DNA of 64,000 bases from Tropicimonas isoalkanivorans (GTDB taxonomy: Bacteria > Pseudomonadota > Alphaproteobacteria > Rhodobacterales > Rhodobacteraceae): NCBI RefSeq assembly GCF_900112335.1, contig NZ_FOLG01000007.1:1-64000 (forward strand), read 5' to 3'. Below are positions 57,530 through 64,000 of the stretch, in pieces. The notes beneath the pieces were generated by a model that ran no database searches, was not told where the DNA came from, and saw only the letters and a program-made list of their open reading frames with translations. Made by a program: the position numbers and the translations under genes. Each line of letters opens with the position of its first letter. Position 1 is the stretch's first letter.

Positions 57530-57952
57530 ATGTCCCCCGATCCGAAAACGCTTTCGCCGCAGGATGTGCTCGCCGCCCTCATGATCGCCACCTCGGTCAG
57601 CGACGAAAACATCCGAACGTCCGAACTCGTCACCATCGAGCGGATCGTCAATCACCTGCCGGTCTTCGCCGACTACGACCCGGTCCACATCCCCGACGTG
57701 GCGAAGCTCGTCTTCGATATGTTCGAGGACGAGGACGGGATCGATGCCCTTATGGGGCTCGCCCGGGACACCCTGCCCCAGCAACTCCACGAGACGGCCT
57801 ATGCGCTCTGCTGCGACGTTGCCGCGGCGGATGGCCGGTTGAGCGATGCGGAATTGAGGCTGCTGGAGGAAATCCGGCACGAGCTCAATATTTCCCGCCT
57901 CCACGCCGCCGCCATCGAACAGGGCGCCCGTGCCCGGCACATGACGGCGTAG
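57530..57952 (+). CDS. TerB-like tellurite-resistance-family protein
   Basis: The 140-residue all-helical protein resembles the TerB/TerB-like family: DVLAALMIATSVSDENIRTS with acidic residues for metal, and CDVAAADGRLSDAELRLLEE near the end. The family binds metal and is found in stress-response and membrane-associated complexes. No other ter genes are present, so the tellurite name is only a family label. CGGAG lies about 7 nt before the ATG. It converges with dacB. Confidence 0.85.
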   Translation: MSPDPKTLSPQDVLAALMIATSVSDENIRTSELVTIERIVNHLPVFADYDPVHIPDVAKLVFDMFEDEDGIDALMGLARDTLPQQLHETAYALCCDVAAADGRLSDAELRLLEEIRHELNISRLHAAAIEQGARARHMTA

Positions 57953-57962
57953 CGCCCGCCCC

Positions 57963-59471
57963 TCACGCGGGCCTGTCGTGAACCGTGACCCAACGGTCGA
58001 TCAGACGGAGTTGCAGGATACGCGCGCGCGCCAGCCAACTGCTCAGCCCCTCCGGCCGTTCCCGCTGCTCCACCGGAATGGCGTCCCGCCGGGCGGGGTC
58101 GGCGACAAAGGTGGCGAAGGCGAGCTTTCTTCCTCCGGGCAGCGTGACGTAACCCGCCAAGGCGCTTACGAAATTCAGCGTGCCGGTCTTGGCTTTGATT
58201 CTCGCAGGATAGGAGTCGATTGGGCGCCCGGCCGAGTCCTTCATCCGAATGGGCTTCAGCAACGGCTCCAGGTCGTGACGCGGGCCAAGTTCCACCAGGC
58301 TGCGGACCATGTCCGTCGCCGTGATGCGGCTCTGCCCGCCAAGCCCGGAATGATCCACCATGGCCACGCGCGGGCTTCCGATCCCCGTCTCCAGCCAGGT
58401 GCCCATTCGGGCTGCTGAGTCCGCCAGCGTAGTCGGCACCGGGCCGCGGGCAGCTGAGGCGGCCAGGCCCACGGCCTCGGCGGTGACGTTGGTGGAATAC
58501 TTCAGCATCTCGTACAGCAAGTCCCGCAGATCCGCGCTTTCGACACGCGCGAGTTCCGCCCCTTCCGGCAGTTCAGCCACCCGCCGCGCCGCGTCGAGAC
58601 GGATGCCCTGCGCACCGGCCAGTGTCTGGAACACCTCCGCCGTGTAAGCGGTGGGCTTGCGAACCGGGAGCCAGCGGCTGCCGTTCTTGCCCAGTGCGCC
58701 GCTTGCGACGGTCCACAGGTCGGCCTCGCCACCATCCTCGTACGTGTAGATTGGATAGCGGCGCTTCGCGACGGACATGCGCGCGACGTGCACATCGGGG
58801 CGATAGTTGTCCGTCCGGGCGTCCATGGCCGTGGTCCAGCCAGACCCGTTGCGGCGCCATTCGAAATGGACCCGGTTGAAGTTCAGGTTCAGCCCCGAGA
58901 TCGCCGGATTGTACCCCACCTGCACTGGCTGCTCCGGATCGATCGCCGTCAGGTTGGGCAGCGCGCCGTCCCAGGCAAGGAAGTCGCCCTCGACGGAGGT
59001 CACGCCCGCCTCCTTCAATCCGTCCGCGAGTTCGGCAAGGCGCCGCGTATCCAACGTCGGGTCGCCGGAGCCCGCGAGAACCAGATCGCCCTTCAGAACG
59101 CCGTCCTCCACCGGTCCGGTGGCGAGCAGCCTCGTCGCGAAGCGGTGCGTTGGACCGAGTGCGTCAAGTGCGTAAAGGGAGGTCAGGGCCTTGGCGGTGC
59201 TCGCCGGCGGCTGTGGCAACAGCGGCTTCATCACCTCCAGAACCTCGCCGGTTTCGGCATCCGCGACGACGAACGCGACCTTGGTCGCACCGAGCCGCGC
59301 GCGCTCCACCAGGTATTCCGGCGACGGCGCCATCCGGGCGCCTGCCCCGCCGGGCCGTGGGGCCGGGCGAAGCGACCGGCCCGGCGGTGCTGCCAACGCG
59401 ACGTCGGCACCGGCCGACAGCAGACCGGCCAGCACCCAGCGGCGCATCTTTGAACGAGGCATCTCCTCCAT
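57963..59471 (-). CDS. dacB: D-alanyl-D-alanine carboxypeptidase/endopeptidase (DacB, S13 family)
   Basis: A class C penicillin-binding protein that trims or cuts peptidoglycan cross-links in the periplasm. About 500 residues with a leader (RRWVLAGLLSAGADVALA) and the three active-site motifs: SxxK as PPASTAKALTS, SxN as KYSTNVTAEA, and KTG as IKAKTGTLNF. GGSGDPTL-like VLAGSGDPTLDTRRL is typical of family S13. The start is uncertain: ATG at 59471, 59462 or 59447, with GGAGGAG lying between the first two. Confidence 0.93.
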   Translation of the reverse strand: MEEMPRSKMRRWVLAGLLSAGADVALAAPPGRSLRPAPRPGGAGARMAPSPEYLVERARLGATKVAFVVADAETGEVLEVMKPLLPQPPASTAKALTSLYALDALGPTHRFATRLLATGPVEDGVLKGDLVLAGSGDPTLDTRRLAELADGLKEAGVTSVEGDFLAWDGALPNLTAIDPEQPVQVGYNPAISGLNLNFNRVHFEWRRNGSGWTTAMDARTDNYRPDVHVARMSVAKRRYPIYTYEDGGEADLWTVASGALGKNGSRWLPVRKPTAYTAEVFQTLAGAQGIRLDAARRVAELPEGAELARVESADLRDLLYEMLKYSTNVTAEAVGLAASAARGPVPTTLADSAARMGTWLETGIGSPRVAMVDHSGLGGQSRITATDMVRSLVELGPRHDLEPLLKPIRMKDSAGRPIDSYPARIKAKTGTLNFVSALAGYVTLPGGRKLAFATFVADPARRDAIPVEQRERPEGLSSWLARARILQLRLIDRWVTVHDRPA

Positions 59472-59581
59472 GGACCCGACGTAACCGGAGGCCACTGACC
59501 CCCGCAAGCGCGCAATCGAGCGCTTCACCGCATTGTCAGGGGGCGTGGCGCACCGGTATCGCATCCTCCCGCCGCGCCCCG

Positions 59582-60178
59582 TCACCAGTGCCCACTCGCC
59601 CGGATCTCGGAGGACGAGATGTCGAGCATCGGGACGTTGACGAAACACCACGCCGGCGGGGTCGCGCGGGCCAGCATATGCGACTCCCGCGCCGGCAGCC
59701 TCCACCGTTCATACCGTGCGGCAGCCTTGGACATCCGCGCCGGCATTCTCCCGTCTGGACGCGCCAGCACCCCGACGGGCACCATCTCCATGATCTGTTC
59801 CCACCGATCCCACTTGTGGAACTGCGCCAGGTTGTCGGCGCCCATGAGCCAGACGAAGCGCGTACGTGGATAGAGCCTCCGCAGGCGTTCGATCGTCTCC
59901 GCGGTGAACCGCGTGCCAATGCGCGCCTCAACATCGGTGACGTCTACGGACGGGTGATGGACGAGCGCCCGCGCAGCAGCGAGCCGGCGTTCCATCGGCG
60001 CAGGTCCCTCCGCCTTGAGCGGATTTCCGGGGCTGACCAGCCACCACACCCGGTCGAGCGAAAAGCGCTTCAGCGCCTCCCGCGTGATGTGGACATGTCC
60101 GGCGTGGGGGGGATTGAACGAGCCTCCCAGCAAGCCGATGGCCTGCCCATCCACCGCATGGGGCAATTCATATCTCAC
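59582..60178 (-). CDS. nadD: Nicotinate-nucleotide adenylyltransferase
   Basis: NadD joins ATP and nicotinate mononucleotide to give deamido-NAD, a step of NAD synthesis. The 198-residue protein has the nucleotidyltransferase motif [16 protein letters not shown], then [28 protein letters not shown] and the C-terminal [10 protein letters not shown]. It is on the same strand as dacB, about 110 nt upstream of it, and divergent from the next gene. Confidence 0.95.
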   Translation of the reverse strand: MRYELPHAVDGQAIGLLGGSFNPPHAGHVHITREALKRFSLDRVWWLVSPGNPLKAEGPAPMERRLAAARALVHHPSVDVTDVEARIGTRFTAETIERLRRLYPRTRFVWLMGADNLAQFHKWDRWEQIMEMVPVGVLARPDGRMPARMSKAAARYERWRLPARESHMLARATPPAWCFVNVPMLDISSSEIRASGHW

Positions 60179-60307
60179 GGACTGGTTGCTCCCCTTGGCG
60201 CGATCCCATCCGCCGACTTGTGTTTCCGTTACCGTTCGCTGTCAATCTCGCGGTATGCTTCCCGCCACGACTGCACCAGACAGATCGCAGATTTCAGGGA
60301 GGATACG

Positions 60308-61264
60308 ATGGACAGACGACATTTCATGATGACCGCCTCGGCGTCCCTGCTCGCGGCTGGCAGCGGGGCGATCGTTCCAATCAGGGTTCGCGCCGCGGAC
60401 GGCGGCATGCAGGTGACCGCCGCCCAGAGGTTTCGCGTGGGCGACATGACGGTCACGGCCATGTCTGACGGCTTCATCCCACTCGACCCTTCCGTCATGC
60501 AGGGAATCGAACCTGAGGGGGCGGCCCGGATTCTGGAGGATAACCACTACGATCCCGCCAACATCCATGGGTCCGTCAATACCTACCTTGTCGAGACTGG
60601 TGGAGACACATGGCTGATCGACTCCGGCGCCGACGGTGTCTTCGGCCCGACACTGGGCGGCGTGGCCGGGGTGATGCAGGCTCTGGGCAAAGACCCGGCC
60701 GCAATCAGCAAGCTGATCATCACCCACATGCATGGCGACCACATCGGCGGCGCGGTCATGGACGGCTCTTCGTTCTATCCGAACGCGGAGCTTGTCGTGA
60801 CCGAGTCCGACGTGAACTTCTGGACCTCCGACGAGATCCAGGCGAAGGCGCCGGACGCATTCAAGGGCGCGTTCGATCTGGCGAAAGGCGTGATCGCCGC
60901 CTACGGGGACCGGGTGAAGACGATCTCCGGCGAGGCCGACGTCGCCCCCGGCATCGTCGCCCGCCCCCTGCCCGGCCATACGGTCGGCCACACGGGCTAC
61001 ATGCTGGAGTCGAAGGGCCAGAGCCTGCTGATCTGGGGCGACACCCTGGTTGTCGCCGCCATCCAGCTTGCAAAACCCGAGGTGACGACCGTCTACGATA
61101 CCGACCCCGCGCAGTCGGTGGCGACCCGAAAGGACCTTCTGGCCTCCGTTGCCGGAACGGGCCAGATGGTCGCCGGAATGCACATGCCCTTCCCCGGCGT
61201 CGGCTACGTGGAGAGCGCGGGCGAGGCCTATGCATTCACGCCGGCCCACTGGGAATACTTCTGA
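60308..61264 (+). CDS. Exported metallo-beta-lactamase-fold hydrolase
   Basis: The 318-residue protein has a Tat-like leader (MDRRHFMMTASASLLAAGSG) and the metal motif IITHMHGDHIGGAV. Further fold markers are LPGHTVGHTGYM and LIWGDTLV, ending with GMHMPFPGVGYVE. The group includes quorum-quenching lactonases and related esterases but the substrate is not determined. GGGAGGATACG precedes the ATG at 60308. It is divergent from nadD. Confidence 0.9.
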   Translation: MDRRHFMMTASASLLAAGSGAIVPIRVRAADGGMQVTAAQRFRVGDMTVTAMSDGFIPLDPSVMQGIEPEGAARILEDNHYDPANIHGSVNTYLVETGGDTWLIDSGADGVFGPTLGGVAGVMQALGKDPAAISKLIITHMHGDHIGGAVMDGSSFYPNAELVVTESDVNFWTSDEIQAKAPDAFKGAFDLAKGVIAAYGDRVKTISGEADVAPGIVARPLPGHTVGHTGYMLESKGQSLLIWGDTLVVAAIQLAKPEVTTVYDTDPAQSVATRKDLLASVAGTGQMVAGMHMPFPGVGYVESAGEAYAFTPAHWEYF

Positions 61265-61272
61265 GCCGAACC

Positions 61273-61331
61273 GGTCCGGCCTGCAGGAGCGATTGAACTG
61301 CCGCGCGCCTGTCGCTAGATCAGGCCGGACC
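61273..61331 (+). other. 11-bp perfect inverted repeat in the ettA leader
   Basis: GGTCCGGCCTG (61273-61283) and CAGGCCGGACC (61321-61331) can pair across 37 nt. They lie just after the metallo-hydrolase stop and 26 nt before the ettA start. The structure may end the upstream transcript or act in the ettA leader. Confidence 0.5.
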
Positions 61332-61357
61332 CAGAGATTCAGCGCGGAGTTCTCCCA

Positions 61358-63013
61358 ATGGCAGCCTATCAGTACGTCTACCACATGGATGGAGTCTCCA
61401 AGACCTATCCGGGGGGCAAGAAGACATTCGAGAACATCCGGCTGAGTTTCCTGCCGGGAGTAAAGATCGGTGTTGTCGGCGTAAACGGCTCGGGTAAGTC
61501 GACGCTGATGCGGATCATGGCCGGCATCGACAAGGACTTCTCCGGGGAAGCCTGGGCGGCAGAGGGCGCGAAGGTCGGCTACCTGCCGCAGGAACCACAG
61601 CTCGACGAGAGCCTGACTGTCCGCGAGAACGTGATGCTGGGCGTTGCCGAGAAAAAGGCCAAGCTGGACCGGTTCAACGAACTGGCCATGAACTACTCCG
61701 ACGAGACCGCCGACGAGATGGCGCAATTGCAGGACGAGATCGACAGCCAGAACCTCTGGGACCTCGACAGCCAGATCGACGTCGCCATGGAGGCGCTGCG
61801 CTGCCCGCCGGATGACGCCATGCCGGGGAACCTTTCGGGCGGCGAGCGGCGCCGGGTGGCGCTCTGCAAGCTGTTGCTGGAAGCGCCCGACATGCTGCTC
61901 CTCGACGAACCGACCAACCACCTCGACGCAGAGACCGTCGCCTGGCTGCAGCAGCACCTGATCGACTACAAGGGCACCTGCCTGATTGTCACCCACGACC
62001 GCTACTTCCTCGACGAGATTACCGGCTGGATTCTCGAGCTCGACCGCGGACGGGGCATTCCCTACGAGGGCAACTACTCCGCGTGGCTGGAGCAGAAAGC
62101 CAAGCGGCTGGAGCAGGAAGCTCGCGAGGACAAGGCCAAGCAGAAGACGCTGGAGCGAGAACTCAGCTGGATTCGGCAGGGCGCGAAGGCACGCCAGGCC
62201 AAGTCCAAGGCCCGGATCGCAGCCTACGAGGAGATGGCGGGACAGTCCGAGCGGGAGAAGGTCGGCCGCGCGCAGATCATCATCCCGCACGGGCCGCGCC
62301 TCGGCCAGAAGGTCATCGAGGTCAACGGTCTCTCCAAACACTACGGCGACAAGCAATTGATCGAGGATCTCAGCTTCTCCCTCCCCCCCGGCGGCATCGT
62401 CGGCGTGATCGGCCCCAACGGTGCCGGCAAGTCCACGCTGTTCCGGATGCTCACCGGGCAGGAGCAGCCCGATTCAGGCACGGTTGAGCTCGGGGACACG
62501 GTGGAGTTGGCCTATGTCGACCAGTCCCGCGACTCGCTCGATGCGAACCACACCGTCTGGGAGGAGATCTCCGGCGGCGGCGAGGTGATCGAACTGGGCG
62601 ACGCCCAGATCAATTCCCGCGCCTATTGCGGCGCCTTCAACTTCAAGGGCGGCGACCAGCAGAAGAAGGTCGGCCTGCTCTCGGGCGGCGAACGCAACCG
62701 CGTCCACATGGCGAAGCTGCTGAAGGAGGGCGGCAACGTTTTGCTCCTCGACGAGCCGACCAACGACCTCGACGTTGAGACGCTGCGTGCCCTTGAGGAC
62801 GCGCTGGACGACTTCGCCGGCTGCGCCGTCATCATCTCCCACGACCGTTTCTTCCTAGACCGCCTTTGCACCCACATCCTCGCGTTCGAGGGCGAGGCCC
62901 AAGTGGAGTGGTTCGAGGGCAACTTCGAAGCCTACGAGGAAGACAAGGCCCGCCGCCTCGGCCCGGACGCACTGGAGCCGAAGCGGGTGAAGTACAAGAA
63001 ATTTACCCGCTAA
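61358..63013 (+). CDS. ettA: Energy-dependent translational throttle protein EttA (ABC-F)
   Basis: EttA is an ABC-F ATPase that binds the ribosomal E site and gates the first elongation step according to ATP/ADP. The 551-residue protein has two ATPase domains without membrane spans: Walker A GVNGSGKST and GPNGAGKST, signatures LSGGERRRV and LSGGERNRV, Walker B LLLDEPTNHLD and LLLDEPTNDLD, and the basic linker GAKARQAKSKARI between. It begins MAAYQYVYHMDGVSKTYPGG, as EttA does. Confidence 0.96.
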   Translation: MAAYQYVYHMDGVSKTYPGGKKTFENIRLSFLPGVKIGVVGVNGSGKSTLMRIMAGIDKDFSGEAWAAEGAKVGYLPQEPQLDESLTVRENVMLGVAEKKAKLDRFNELAMNYSDETADEMAQLQDEIDSQNLWDLDSQIDVAMEALRCPPDDAMPGNLSGGERRRVALCKLLLEAPDMLLLDEPTNHLDAETVAWLQQHLIDYKGTCLIVTHDRYFLDEITGWILELDRGRGIPYEGNYSAWLEQKAKRLEQEAREDKAKQKTLERELSWIRQGAKARQAKSKARIAAYEEMAGQSEREKVGRAQIIIPHGPRLGQKVIEVNGLSKHYGDKQLIEDLSFSLPPGGIVGVIGPNGAGKSTLFRMLTGQEQPDSGTVELGDTVELAYVDQSRDSLDANHTVWEEISGGGEVIELGDAQINSRAYCGAFNFKGGDQQKKVGLLSGGERNRVHMAKLLKEGGNVLLLDEPTNDLDVETLRALEDALDDFAGCAVIISHDRFFLDRLCTHILAFEGEAQVEWFEGNFEAYEEDKARRLGPDALEPKRVKYKKFTR

Positions 63014-63070
63014 ACTGAATAAAGCGGCCTACCGAACGAAATGGGAGCGTCCTCTCCAGAGGGAGGGCGC

Positions 63071-63102
63071 GGCCCGGCGAGCTTCGCCCTTGCCTCCGGG
63101 CC
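63071..63102 (+). terminator. Hairpin downstream of ettA
   Basis: GGCCCGG (63071-63077) and CCGGGCC (63096-63102) form a 7-bp stem followed by AGAGTTTCTT, 58 nt after the ettA stop. The T-rich tail is short, so termination is plausible but not certain. The rest of the 168-nt gap to nfeD shows nothing else. Confidence 0.4.
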
Positions 63103-63181
63103 AGAGTTTCTTGTCGAGCGGGGATGAAGATGGTGACGCGCCAAGCAAGCAATACGCTTCACGGCAAAGCCGCGCATGGTC

Positions 63182-63469
63182 TCAGCCGTTGATGTCCTCA
63201 TCGTAGGTTTTCACCGATCCGGCCCTCGATCCCAGCAAACGTCGCAGAGCCAGCCATGCAAGCAGCGACAGCACCGCGGAGAACACCAACAGCGCCGGGA
63301 GGGAGCTTGCGAGCCACGCGGCCAGCGGCCCGCCGACGAGCAGGAACAGGCTGGTGACGCCGGCCCCGATCGCGAAGCCGAGGAAGATCCAGCCGGGCGC
63401 CAGCACTTCGAGGATGGCGAGCAGGAGCCCTGCGACCATCCAGACCCACCATTCCGACCACCACATCAC
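63182..63469 (-). CDS. NfeD-family short membrane protein
   Basis: The 95-residue protein has three hydrophobic segments (WWVWMVAGLLLAILEVLAPG, FLGFAIGAGVTSLFLLVGG, ALLVFSAVLSLLAWLAL) and ends GSVKTYDEDING. This is the short NfeD form without the soluble OB-fold domain. NfeD proteins partner stomatin/SPFH proteins in membrane microdomains, and here the gene overlaps the SPFH gene stop by 4 nt. Confidence 0.88.
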   Translation of the reverse strand: MMWWSEWWVWMVAGLLLAILEVLAPGWIFLGFAIGAGVTSLFLLVGGPLAAWLASSLPALLVFSAVLSLLAWLALRRLLGSRAGSVKTYDEDING

Positions 63470-64000
63470 GGCCGCCCCTTCAGAAGGGTGAAGGCATCGC
63501 GGAAGACGTCAACGGCGTCCGCCGGCAGCACGATGGTCTGTTTGCCCTCGCCCGCCCCGAGCACCTGCAGCGCCTCGACCTGTTTCAGCGCGACCTGATA
63601 CTGCGCCGCCTCCAGTCCGTTTTCCTTGATCGCCTTGGCAACGACGCCCGTGGCATAGGCTTCGGCGTCGGCCTGGATGCGGCGCGCCTTGGCGATCTGC
63701 TCGGCGGAGTAGAGTTCCGCGTCGGCATGAAGCTCTACCGCACGTTTCTTGCCCTCGGCCTCCGTCACTTGGGCGCGGCGCGACCGCTCGGCGTTGAGCT
63801 GCTGGAGCATGGCATTGCGGGTGGCGTCGTCGAGATTGACGTCCAGGATCTCGGCGCGCGTGACTTCGATCCCCCAGTCGTCCACGGCATCCTCGACCGA
63901 TTCCTTGATCCGGGCAATGAGCTGGGCGCGGTTGGACTGGACGTCGTCGAGTTCCATCTTGCCGATCTCGGCGCGCACGATCCCGGCGACCGTCGTGGCG
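63466..64000 (-). CDS. SPFH/stomatin-family membrane protein (5' end outside window)
   Basis: The C-terminal part of a stomatin-like protein (QmcA/slipin type) is seen. The frame is open to the window edge (TTVAGIVRAEIGKMELDDVQ), so the start and N-terminal membrane anchor lie beyond it. Visible are the SPFH segment VEDAVDDWGIEVTRAEILDV and the long coiled coil (NAMLQQLNAERSRRAQVTEA to AKARRIQADAEAYATGV). Together with NfeD it probably organises a membrane protein-quality-control scaffold. Confidence 0.9.
   Translation of the reverse strand, partial: ATTVAGIVRAEIGKMELDDVQSNRAQLIARIKESVEDAVDDWGIEVTRAEILDVNLDDATRNAMLQQLNAERSRRAQVTEAEGKKRAVELHADAELYSAEQIAKARRIQADAEAYATGVVAKAIKENGLEAAQYQVALKQVEALQVLGAGEGKQTIVLPADAVDVFRDAFTLLKGRP

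Overview
The window is high-GC bacterial DNA, most likely from an alphaproteobacterium of the Rhodobacterales/Roseobacter kind. The evidence is the rpsL-rpsG-fusA-tuf order, a class I lysyl-tRNA synthetase, short HisG with HisZ next to HisS, a B12-dependent NrdJ, and DUF1489, SlyX and short NfeD proteins typical of that class. No rRNA, tRNA, CRISPR array, intact insertion sequence or prophage was seen.

Layout. (1) 1-4020, minus strand: translation operon rpsL, rpsG, fusA and the start of tuf. (2) 4248-13080: a mixed block with an EamA exporter, a small lipoprotein, an EEP-family hydrolase, an RbsD/FucU mutarotase, an RTX calcium-binding protein, two alpha/beta hydrolases, and a tandem pair of related four-cysteine exported proteins. 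(3) 13109-21504: a DMSO/TMAO respiration locus with pentaheme TorC, chaperone TorD, Tat-exported reductase TorA/DorA, a monoheme TorC-tail-like cytochrome carrying an in-frame TAA, a membrane-free hybrid kinase, and a divergent TorR-like regulator. Two matching arrays of TGTAAA boxes precede torC/torR and torA. (4) 21551-22420: a DUF5131 protein.

(5) 22497-48085: a catabolic island of about 25 kb. On the minus strand are a LysR regulator, an FAD amine-oxidase-like protein, a mercaptopyruvate sulfurtransferase and a cystathionine beta-lyase-like enzyme. Divergent from these is a long run of tightly overlapping genes: a cytoplasmic BisC-type molybdoenzyme, a VOC protein, an N-carbamoylsarcosine-amidase-like hydrolase, a pair of PuuE/CE4-like hydrolases, an amidase and a five-gene Dpp-type importer. 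A second pair of PuuE/CE4-like paralogues follows with a taurine/nitrate-type ABC importer, a second amidase, a second LysR regulator and a malate-dehydrogenase-like oxidoreductase. It reads as two versions of one module (paired ring-opening-type hydrolases, an amidase, an importer and a LysR regulator) for a nitrogenous, perhaps sulfur-containing, cyclic amide. The substrate is unknown.

(6) 48578-64000: housekeeping genes. These are nrdJ with an unexpected XRE-type helix-turn-helix insertion, a DUF1489 gene, hisG-hisZ-hisS, slyX, an orphan small gene, class I lysS, terB, dacB, nadD, an exported metallo-beta-lactamase-fold protein, ettA, and an NfeD/stomatin pair cut by the window edge.
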